Of a DNA stretch of 6,919 nt, positions 1-5,146 are shown piece by piece; the stretch's first letter is position 1, and each line of letters starts with the position of its first letter. Where the stretch lies: positions 1 to 6,919 of the forward strand of contig CAIMXN010000199.1 in assembly GCA_903845455.1 (NCBI GenBank), in the 5' to 3' direction. The notes beneath the pieces were generated by a model. That model was not told the DNA's origin. It did not search any database and saw only the letters and a program-made list of their open reading frames with translations. Both the position numbers and the translations under genes were made by a program. The DNA comes from an uncultured beta proteobacterium. GTDB taxonomy: Bacteria > Pseudomonadota > Gammaproteobacteria > Burkholderiales > Burkholderiaceae.

Positions 1-741
1 AAAACCAGGTAATGTTTCTGAAATTGCTGGGATCTTGGGGGCTAATGGGAATCGTGACGCGCTCGTCACGGCCAAAGCTCGAAGCTTGCCAGATTCGACC
101 CAAGGAATTGCATCGGAATAATTGGCAAACGTTAATTGAGACTCACCCGCTACCGCCGCAGTTACTGCTGGTGCCCCACCTCGATAGGGAACATGAACCA
201 TTTCAATACCTGCTCTAGCCTTAAAGATTTCTCCAGCAAACTGCGTTAAACCACCGGCTCCAGAAAAATTTAATTTTCCTGGATTAGCTTTTGCGTACTT
301 AATAAGTTCAGCAACACTATTTATAGGTAGACTAGGATTAACCAAAAGCACTAAGGGATTGGTATTAATCAGAGTGATGGGGGCGAAATCCTTGATCCCA
401 TCATAATCAATCTTCCCTAAATGCTGACTGAGGGTTTGCGGAGCAGCCAATCCTAAAAGCAGCGTATAGCCATCAGGCGGACTTTTCGCCACAAATGCAG
501 TCCCCACAGTCCCACTCGCACCCGTCTTACTTTCGATGATGACTGTTTGATTCAAGGAATCCTGAAACATTGGCGCAATGATTCTAGCGACCGTATCAGC
601 TATTCCACCTGGGGCATAAGGGACAATGATTCGGATTGGCTTAGTTGGCCAATCTTTTTGTGCGCTTGCTCCACTACTTAATAGAAGTAGTCCTAAAAAT
701 AAAAGGGTTGACCTAGTGATATTTACCATCAGACTACTCAT
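1..741 (-). CDS. Bug/TctC-family periplasmic solute-binding protein (C-terminus beyond left edge)
   Basis: The frame is open from ATG at 741 to the window edge, giving 247 codons. Family members usually have about 320-330 residues, so roughly 75-80 are missing. Residues 1-27 are a signal peptide: a hydrophobic core at about 12-22, then ASA before QKDWP. The mature part shows Bug/TctC hallmarks: WPTKPIRIIVPYAPGG at 31-46, ADTVAR near 48-53, a GASGTVG segment near 74-80, PPDGYTLL at 88-95, and VHVPYRGGAPA at 182-192. These proteins bind small carboxylates in the periplasm, as part of tripartite tricarboxylate transport or as orphan sensors. The start is fixed by AAGGAAG seven bases upstream, overlapping the stop of the oxygenase beta gene, 11 bp away. 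Linkage to the oxygenase suggests an aromatic acid ligand, but the ligand cannot be read from the sequence. Membrane components TctA/TctB are not in the window. Confidence 0.92.
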   Translation of the reverse strand, partial: MSSLMVNITRSTLLFLGLLLLSSGASAQKDWPTKPIRIIVPYAPGGIADTVARIIAPMFQDSLNQTVIIESKTGASGTVGTAFVAKSPPDGYTLLLGLAAPQTLSQHLGKIDYDGIKDFAPITLINTNPLVLLVNPSLPINSVAELIKYAKANPGKLNFSGAGGLTQFAGEIFKARAGIEMVHVPYRGGAPAVTAAVAGESQLTFANYSDAIPWVESGKLRALAVTSASRFPLAPKIPAISETLPGF

Positions 742-752
742 ATTCAACTTCC

Positions 753-1262
753 TTAAATTGGGACAACCATCAGGGTGTCCACTCTTCTTGAATCCAAAAT
801 AACCCGGCGCTCTTTAAATTTGGGAACGTCATTTACTAAAATGATTTGATCTAAATACTTTCCAGTTGCAAATAAATCAGTAAACCCATTTTCCATGGTT
901 CTATAGATTGAAAAATTAGAACGCACATTAAAATAATTACTTTCAGATAAGGTAATTACAGGCTTAGTAACAATATGGCAATATCGATGAGGCTCATAAA
1001 TATTGGCTGTCTCAAGCGCAACAATTCTATCGCTCATCATCCCTCTACCCTTGCAATGAATAATCCCAATGGGAAGCCCTTCCTCTTCATTTTGAACGGT
1101 AGTTACAAAATAGAGACCATCATCACAAAAGAAACTATCCCACTCTTTAACCAATCCATCATCTAATGTATACGCATAACGCATCAAGAAATTTTCAATT
1201 CTATTCACATCTAGAGCCAAAGGGTCAGACTTTAATGCATCTAAGGGCTTAAACATATTCAT
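753..1262 (-). CDS. aromatic ring-hydroxylating oxygenase, beta (small) subunit
   Basis: A 169-residue protein of the NTF2/SnoaL-like fold used by the small subunit of two-subunit Rieske oxygenases. The usual length is 160-190 residues. Features that fit the family are the N-terminal helix with FLMRYAYTLDDGLVKEWDSFF at 25-45 (LDDG followed by a W-x-x-FF-x-DDG segment), the central arginine-containing stretch MMSDRIVALETANIYEP at 75-91, the PHRYCHIV strand, the SNFSIYRT strand, and a C-terminal KFKERRVILDSRRVDT strand. The subunit is structural and supports an alpha3beta3 assembly; it has no metal site. It starts 5 bp after the alpha stop codon. Only a weak, distant GGGG lies upstream, so translational coupling to the alpha gene is likely. 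A second in-frame ATG at residue 3 is possible. Overall character resembles NagH/AndAd-type subunits (salicylate 5-hydroxylase, anthranilate dioxygenase). Substrate is not determined. Confidence 0.94.
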   Translation of the reverse strand: MNMFKPLDALKSDPLALDVNRIENFLMRYAYTLDDGLVKEWDSFFCDDGLYFVTTVQNEEEGLPIGIIHCKGRGMMSDRIVALETANIYEPHRYCHIVTKPVITLSESNYFNVRSNFSIYRTMENGFTDLFATGKYLDQIILVNDVPKFKERRVILDSRRVDTLMVVPI

Positions 1263-1267
1263 AAACT

Positions 1268-2545
1268 TTAATTAAACCCCATAATATTTCTATAGCCGTA
1301 CCAAAATCCTCTAACAGATGTTTCTGTAGCACGAGAAGACTCATTGGACTCGGCTACTGTACCCCCCATCTCAACAAATGAAGATTCATTGGGGCTTGTC
1401 TTTGTACCCCTTTGAACAAAGGAGTTAATACAACCATCCTCTAGTGCAACAAGACCAGCAGCACCAGTCAAATTACTCTGCATGACCCTCATATGCTCCT
1501 GCTCATCTGTATCGCTTTTATCACCCAAGAAAAGCCAAAATAGTTCAGTCTTATCAACCCCTCTTGGCACAAAATATCTAATTGCTAATGAATTCAATGT
1601 GTACTGAATCACTAAATTTGGAAACACCGTCTGAATGCTATGGGTAATACCATCCTCAAACTCCTCCCAAGATGCAATCAATTCTGGGGCAGCTAACGAT
1701 GATTTATATTTGGCCGAATGAACATCTGCAGAAGAATACTCTTCATCAAGTTTGTGCGTATTTCTTTTTGAATAGCTAATGTGGTGCCACTTGTCATCCG
1801 CAAGGATGATTCCACCATCCATATCCAATCTATTAACCTTGAAGGCAGTGTAAAAAGTATGAAGTAATGTAGCGTGATATGAATCACGCACATTCTCTGC
1901 ATAGAGCTTCCAATTATTATGAATCACTTGGCTATGCTTCCCTAAGACCTTTAAGGGACGATCCAAGTTTCTTTTCATGAATGCAGACATTTTCTGTCCC
2001 AGATATTCTTCGATTGGCTTTGTAGCCTCCGAGAAAGTGCCAAAAATTAAACCATAGAGCGAAGTTATACGCAGCGGCTGAAGTCGGTGCTGAGAAACAT
2101 CAAAGTTGGGAGGCATACCACCCTTACCCACAACCCCTTTTTCAAATGCGATACTTTTTAACTGTCCACTTAAATCATAATTCCATGCATGGTAAATACA
2201 GGTTAATGATTTTCTATTATCACTCTCCTTCAAACAAACTAATGCCCCTTTATGGGCGCATCTATTAACCATGGCATGCAATTTTCCATCATGATCACGA
2301 GACACGATTACCGGAGTTTCGCCAACCCAAGTTGTACGGATATCACCCGGAGCCGGAATCTCCTCCTCCAGGCAAAGATAGTTCCATACTGGCCCCTTAA
2401 AGATTTTCTCCTGTTCTTCCTCGTAAACTCCTCTATCAGAAAAAATAGAGTATGGAATTTTTGTTATTCCACTCTTTTCCGGCCATGAAATTCGGTCGTG
2501 GGCTGGTGGGAATAATTGCTGAATTGTAGCTTCGCATGTCGACAT
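1268..2545 (-). CDS. aromatic ring-hydroxylating oxygenase, alpha (large) subunit, NagG/AndAc-like
   Basis: A 425-residue catalytic subunit of a Rieske non-heme iron oxygenase. The Rieske [2Fe-2S] ligands are C96, H98, C116 and H119 (CAH, then CIYH). The mononuclear iron site is DSYHATLLH at 221-229, giving H224 and H229, with D370 in LEDG as the third ligand. D221 is the conserved aspartate that links the Rieske centre of one subunit to the iron of the next. The overall pattern recalls salicylate 5-hydroxylase NagG and anthranilate dioxygenase AndAc: WNYLCLEEEIPAPGD near 54-68, GGMPPNFD at 142-149, NWKLYAENVRD at 211-221, and a C-terminal VEMGG. Length also matches NagG. It would hydroxylate an aromatic carboxylate using O2 and electrons from a ferredoxin and reductase, which are not encoded here. 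The ATG at 2545 has AGGA upstream at suitable spacing. The gene heads the operon with the beta subunit and Bug protein. Confidence 0.96.
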   Translation of the reverse strand: MSTCEATIQQLFPPAHDRISWPEKSGITKIPYSIFSDRGVYEEEQEKIFKGPVWNYLCLEEEIPAPGDIRTTWVGETPVIVSRDHDGKLHAMVNRCAHKGALVCLKESDNRKSLTCIYHAWNYDLSGQLKSIAFEKGVVGKGGMPPNFDVSQHRLQPLRITSLYGLIFGTFSEATKPIEEYLGQKMSAFMKRNLDRPLKVLGKHSQVIHNNWKLYAENVRDSYHATLLHTFYTAFKVNRLDMDGGIILADDKWHHISYSKRNTHKLDEEYSSADVHSAKYKSSLAAPELIASWEEFEDGITHSIQTVFPNLVIQYTLNSLAIRYFVPRGVDKTELFWLFLGDKSDTDEQEHMRVMQSNLTGAAGLVALEDGCINSFVQRGTKTSPNESSFVEMGGTVAESNESSRATETSVRGFWYGYRNIMGFN

Positions 2546-2573
2546 CTCTGATTCCTAAATAAATGTAGAAACC

Positions 2574-2602
2574 AATATACTGAATCGATGCTCATTGTTC
2601 AA
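2574..2602 (-). promoter_or_regulatory. sigma70-like promoter for the oxygenase operon
   Basis: Reading the minus strand, TTGAAC (2602-2597) and TATATT (2579-2574) are separated by exactly 17 bp. They match the -35 consensus at 5 of 6 positions and the -10 consensus at 4 of 6. The -10 ends about 28 bases before the alpha start codon, leaving room for a short leader carrying the AGGA Shine-Dalgarno. It is the best sigma70-like pair I found upstream of the operon, judged by eye. Confidence 0.6.
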
Positions 2603-2618
2603 TATAATTTTATTGAGC
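2590..2618. promoter_or_regulatory. dyad overlapping the oxygenase promoter -35, possible operator
   Basis: An outer inverted repeat GCTCA (2590-2594) and TGAGC (2614-2618) encloses an inner one, TCAAT (2599-2603) and ATTGA (2612-2616). Both lie across or just upstream of the -35 box TTGAAC. Position and symmetry fit a regulator binding site, for example of a LysR- or MarR-type regulator of aromatic degradation. No such regulator gene is in the window. The arms are short and AT-rich, so chance is possible. Confidence 0.3.
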
Positions 2619-2832
2619 GAATTGACTGGATTCTTGAGACAGCTCGATAAGAGGGGATCTTTGCTAATCTTCACCTTATTGCGTGAAATAGATGTTTTAA
2701 CCACCAGTTATAAGGCCCTACTCTCAAGCCATGATTAGCTTATTACCCACAATGGATAGCTTGAAATAATACGAATTTGGTCTACTTAGCCCTCATTTTC
2801 TCGTAACTTACACCTTAGAATTTTTAAAAATG

Positions 2833-2848
2833 AGCTAAATCAATAGCT
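2833..2848 (-). terminator. weak hairpin plus T-run downstream of the HTH-PAS gene
   Basis: On the minus strand AGCTA, a 6-base loop and TAGCT are followed after two bases by a run of five T. The 5-bp stem is AT-rich, and it lies about 95 bp past the HTH-PAS stop. It is therefore a marginal candidate for rho-independent termination separating that gene from the oxygenase operon. Confidence 0.22.
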
Positions 2849-2870
2849 TAGGTATTGGCTTTATGGTGTT

Positions 2871-2908
2871 GATCTTTGGCACTCAGTTGGCAAAGGATCT
2901 TTGGCGCT
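2871..2908. repeat. 13-bp direct repeat GATCTTTGGC(A/G)CT, two copies
   Basis: The copies begin at 2871 and 2896, 25 bp apart, and differ at one base. A partial copy, GGATCTTTGC, lies at 2655-2664. The spacing is near two and a half helical turns. The role is unknown; it could be a small duplication or a paired protein site. Confidence 0.5.
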
Positions 2909-2943
2909 GGATGAAATTCAGTGGATCTGACTATTCAGCCTCA

Positions 2944-3672
2944 TTAATCTTTTAGGTTAAAAACTTCTTCCGTTATCGGCATATGTGAAGAGATGTAACA
3001 CACATCATTTTTGTATTGAAAAGCTGATATCTTAACTTCAAACCATCTTCTGTGATCAATGCTATGACAAGGATATTTAATCTTAAAACTTTTTTTATTA
3101 TCATCAATTACTTCACGAATTGAGTTTGCTACTATTTTCGCTCCTGCTGACTCCGGCCCTTTAGCCCTGTCACAAACTTCCAGGTAGTTGATTCCCTCGC
3201 ACCCCAGATTTCCATCTTTTAGTTTTGGATAAGTCATGGCAGCGGCACGCCACGCGCTATTTACAAAAATAATGACGCCCTTTTTATCTAAAATAGCAGT
3301 TAAGGGTGAGGAAAAATTTAATGCCGCCTGAGCTAAGCTCTCTCTTTTGCGAATGTCATAGGCATCTAGAGTGGCAATTTCTTTCAAACTTTTACCCTGT
3401 AGCTGAGGATGCTCACCCTCAAGCTCGCTGGTTGAATAAATAAAAGAAGCATCTAAATTGAGCCAGCTAATGAGTGTCTTCAGTCTAGCCGAATTAGGCA
3501 GAGATTGGCCATTGATCCACTTTCGAGCAGATTCACGAGAAATCGGGTTTGACCGAAGATTGCGAAAATTAAATTCGATTGCCAATTTATGGGCTGTAGG
3601 TATTTCACCAAACCAATTGATGAGCCCTGCCCTTAAGGCTAAATGAAAACGTTCGATGACAAATTGATTGAT
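2944..3672 (-). CDS. HTH-PAS protein, putative regulator, with a non-canonical or lost start codon
   Basis: From 3672 the frame encodes 242 residues. Residues about 7-72 look like a lambda-repressor/XRE-type helix-turn-helix: AHKLAIEF, ISRESARKWINGQSLP, RLKTLISWL. Residues about 113-240 are a PAS-like domain with VNSAW near 137-141, INYLEVCDRAKGP near 161-173, KYPCHS near 199-204 and RRWFE near 208-212. It probably senses a signal through PAS and binds DNA, but target and ligand are unknown. The only in-frame ATG/GTG/TTG near the front is a TTG at 3585, which would cut off the first helices. ATC at 3672 yields INQFVIERF and has AAAGGG eight bases upstream, as a genuine start would. An in-frame TAA at 3687-3685 blocks any ATG further upstream. 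Either ATC initiates, or an ATG was lost and the gene is impaired. No frameshift is seen in the body. Confidence 0.72.
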   Translation of the reverse strand: MNQFVIERFHLALRAGLINWFGEIPTAHKLAIEFNFRNLRSNPISRESARKWINGQSLPNSARLKTLISWLNLDASFIYSTSELEGEHPQLQGKSLKEIATLDAYDIRKRESLAQAALNFSSPLTAILDKKGVIIFVNSAWRAAAMTYPKLKDGNLGCEGINYLEVCDRAKGPESAGAKIVANSIREVIDDNKKSFKIKYPCHSIDHRRWFEVKISAFQYKNDVCYISSHMPITEEVFNLKD

Positions 3673-3684
3673 AGTAATAACCCT

Positions 3685-3720
3685 TTACCTGAGTCGCTCC
3701 CTTGCTAGCCCTATCATCAT
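3685..3720 (-). other. 11-codon in-frame leader ORF upstream of the HTH-PAS gene
   Basis: ATG-ATG at 3720-3715 is preceded by AAAGGA (3728-3723) and encodes MMIGLARERLR before TAA at 3687-3685. It shares the reading frame of the HTH-PAS gene. Its stop overlaps the AAAGGG that serves the ATC at 3672. It could be a regulatory leader feeding reinitiation, or the original N-terminus of the HTH-PAS gene closed by a nonsense change. It could also be chance. Confidence 0.35.
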
Positions 3721-3756
3721 GTTCCTTTAAGTTGTCTAAAACAGAGTTATTGATGA

Positions 3757-3785
3757 GATTTATCCATTTTTTTCATATTTGCCAA
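3757..3785 (-). promoter_or_regulatory. possible promoter for the HTH-PAS gene
   Basis: On the minus strand TTGGCA (3785-3780) is followed after 17 bp by TAAATC (3762-3757). The -35 is close to consensus and the -10 is poor. It sits about 37 bases before the leader ATG. Confidence 0.3.
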
Positions 3786-3799
3786 CTTGAACATGGCAA
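3779..3799. promoter_or_regulatory. perfect dyad TTGCCA-N9-TGGCAA in the divergent intergenic region
   Basis: A perfect 6-bp inverted repeat with a 9-base centre lies between the divergent HTH-PAS gene and the plus-strand unit at 3861. It overlaps the candidate -35 of the HTH-PAS gene. It also covers a TTGAAC (3787-3792) facing the plus-strand genes, although no good -10 follows that box. This placement suits an operator shared by both directions, possibly bound by the HTH-PAS protein itself. Confidence 0.35.
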
Positions 3800-3860
3800 T
3801 GAGTCATGAATTAAGCCTAACTTATTAAGAATTAGATGAGATTAGCTAAAGGACTTTGGA

Positions 3861-4052
3861 ATGACTGAGCTTACGCACGCAATCGCATTAGAAAGACTAG
3901 AGGCAGGTGACTCAATCAACCTTCTAGATATGAAAAGCCTATCTTATGCAGATCTCGATAAGCTATTTGAAGATATCAAGTTTTGGAAAATTCATGGGAA
4001 AGGTGATTTCAACTTAAGAATTAGGTATCAAAAAAATGATCCCCAAACATAA
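3861..4052 (+). CDS. small protein of unknown function (63 aa) upstream of hpf
   Basis: I do not recognise this 63-residue protein. It starts at ATG 3861 with a strong AAAGGA seven bases upstream, which is the main support for it being real. The N-terminal 40 residues are acidic and look helical (ERLEAGDSINLLDMKSL, then YADLDKLFEDIKFW). The last 20 residues are basic (GKGDFNLRIRYQK). There is no signal peptide or membrane segment. It lies 76 bp upstream of hpf on the same strand and is probably co-transcribed with it. The position is one where rpoN usually stands in related bacteria, but there is no similarity to RpoN. The frame is short enough that chance remains possible, though the composition reads like a real protein. 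Confidence 0.6.
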   Translation: MTELTHAIALERLEAGDSINLLDMKSLSYADLDKLFEDIKFWKIHGKGDFNLRIRYQKNDPQT

Positions 4053-4128
4053 AACTTACTTTGCTTTTGATGTTAAGAATTTTAATGAATTGACCCCTAT
4101 TTCCTTCACCATTCCGGAGACATCGCCG

Positions 4129-4461
4129 ATGAACTTAACTATTAATAGTCGTGATATTGAAGTAACGCCTACCATGCAAATGCATGTAGAAAATGGTATG
4201 GAAAAGATTCGTAAGCATTTTGACCATGTCATTGATGCTACTGTTTTTTTTATGATTGACAACGCTACTGAGAAAGCCTTACGTCATACAGCTGAACTGA
4301 CTATTCACCTCAAAGGCAAAGAGCTCTACGCAGAAGCGCATGATGAAGACCTTTACCATGCAATTGATGCTGTAGTGAACAAGTTAGAGCGCCAAGTTGC
4401 CAAACACAAAGAGAAGACGCAAGACCATCATCATGAAAAACTACCAGATCAAGAGTTTTAG
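4129..4461 (+). CDS. hpf: ribosome hibernation-promoting factor (HPF/YfiA family, short form)
   Basis: A 110-residue protein with the beta-alpha-beta-beta-beta-alpha layout of HPF. MNLTINSRDIEVTPTMQMHV opens the domain, followed by a helix with EKIRKHF at 25-31. The conserved segment KGKELYAEAHDEDLYHAIDA lies at 62-81, and the closing helix is VNKLERQVAKHKEK at 83-96. It binds the decoding region of the 30S subunit in stationary phase and promotes inactive 70S or 100S ribosomes. At 110 residues it is a short HPF without the dimerising C-terminal domain of long HPF. The tail is histidine-rich (DHHHEK). The frame extends upstream to ATG 4036, but I place the start at 4129 because GGAGA ends eight bases before it and MNLTI is the usual family start. 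ptsN follows after 25 bp. Confidence 0.95.
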   Translation: MNLTINSRDIEVTPTMQMHVENGMEKIRKHFDHVIDATVFFMIDNATEKALRHTAELTIHLKGKELYAEAHDEDLYHAIDAVVNKLERQVAKHKEKTQDHHHEKLPDQEF

Positions 4462-4486
4462 CTTAGTCAGTCATATCTGAAACGAA

Positions 4487-5059
4487 ATGAATATACTGAC
4501 TGATCTTCTCACTACAGACTGTATTAGTGTTTACAGCCCCGCTAGAAATAAGGCGGAAGTTTTTACAACTGCGGGGGACCTTTTCGAGAAGCGCTTAGGA
4601 ATATCCTCAAACACCGTAGTTGAGGTTTTAAATGCCCGTGAAGACCGGAGCTCTACTGCCTTAAGTTCTGGTGTTGCCATTCCTCATGGGATCGTTACCA
4701 CACTAAAAAAGCCTGCCGCAGCCTTGATAAAGCTAGCTAGGCCTATAGACTTTGCTGCACCAGATCAAAATAAGATCTCTATCCTCATCTTTTTACTTTT
4801 CCCTGAAATAGCAATACCAGAGCACCTGCAAATTTTATCTTTTACTGCCCAACTATTACTAGACTACGATATACGAGAAAACTTATTACTAGAACAGGAT
4901 CCACAAAAGATATTTGAGTTACTTACCTTTTCCAACGATTTTGATGACACTCACCAGATAGCAGAATCCCGCCACTTACTTCAGTCTATTGAAGCAAGTA
5001 AATACAATATCCAAAGCTATATTGATGAGTGGGCAATGCTAGAAGTCTCAAGAAGATGA
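4487..5059 (+). CDS. ptsN: PTS IIA-like nitrogen regulatory protein (EIIA-Ntr)
   Basis: A 190-residue PTS EIIA type-2 domain protein of the nitrogen PTS. The phosphorylated histidine is H67 in GVAIPHG (62-68). Other family features are MNILTDLL at the start, LNAREDRSSTALSSG (48-62), ALIKLARPIDFAAPD (79-93), ILIFLLFPE (99-107) and HLQILSFTAQLL (113-124). It accepts phosphate from the NPr/EI-Ntr relay and modulates potassium transport, kinases and metabolism rather than carrying sugar. It is co-directional with hpf, which is the normal order in proteobacteria. The usual length is about 150 residues, so the segment after about 150 (DDTHQIAESRHLLQ and onward) is an extra 35-40 residue tail, probably helical. 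The start has only a weak GAAACGAA before it, consistent with coupling to hpf. No convincing terminator follows before the convergent HD-GYP gene. Confidence 0.94.
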   Translation: MNILTDLLTTDCISVYSPARNKAEVFTTAGDLFEKRLGISSNTVVEVLNAREDRSSTALSSGVAIPHGIVTTLKKPAAALIKLARPIDFAAPDQNKISILIFLLFPEIAIPEHLQILSFTAQLLLDYDIRENLLLEQDPQKIFELLTFSNDFDDTHQIAESRHLLQSIEASKYNIQSYIDEWAMLEVSRR

Positions 5060-5146
5060 TCTCATCGGTCAGTTATTACCGTTGATAGCTTTAGCTCACT
5101 ATATTCTTAGAGCAACTAACGATATTAAAAAGACTCACAGCATCAA

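Larger units (their letters stand above)
2546..2943. other. 398-bp gap without a supported gene
   Basis: The oxygenase-proximal 75 bp hold the promoter and dyad listed separately. The rest is AT-rich with frequent stops on both strands. It holds a near-perfect direct repeat (2871-2908), an 8-bp inverted repeat CTCATTTT (2792-2799) with AAAATGAG (2827-2834) and a weak hairpin at 2833-2848. A very short hydrophobic open frame on the plus strand (2863-2955) runs into the 3' end of the HTH-PAS gene. I see no convincing gene, transposase remnant or strong terminator. Confidence 0.6.

Noticed and set aside
12..218. Plus-strand open frame of 68 codons
   Set aside because: It is antisense to a clear Bug/TctC coding frame that is open to the window edge with all family motifs.
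975..1166. Plus-strand open frame over the oxygenase beta gene
   Set aside because: The minus-strand frame is an obvious beta subunit; the plus frame has no protein-like features or Shine-Dalgarno.
1693..1902. Minus-strand open frame in another phase inside the alpha gene
   Set aside because: It is an out-of-phase shadow of the catalytic region of the alpha subunit.
2252..2488. Plus-strand open frame of 78 codons over the alpha gene
   Set aside because: It lies opposite the Rieske domain coding region and has no recognisable protein character.
3777..3815. Sigma70 promoter for the hpf unit from TTGAAC at 3787
   Set aside because: At 16-18 bp spacing the candidate -10 boxes (AATTAA, ATTAAG, TTAAGC) are too poor to call.
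4036..4128. In-frame N-terminal extension of hpf from ATG 4036
   Set aside because: It overlaps the end of the 63-residue gene and has no good Shine-Dalgarno, and HPF proteins normally begin at the MNLTI equivalent, which has GGAGA correctly placed.
4056..4262. Minus-strand open frame opposite hpf
   Set aside because: It is antisense to a well-supported hpf frame.
5060..5146. Terminator between convergent ptsN and the HD-GYP gene
   Set aside because: Only a 4-bp stem (CGGT/ACCG, 5066-5081) is visible, and no T-run follows on either strand.
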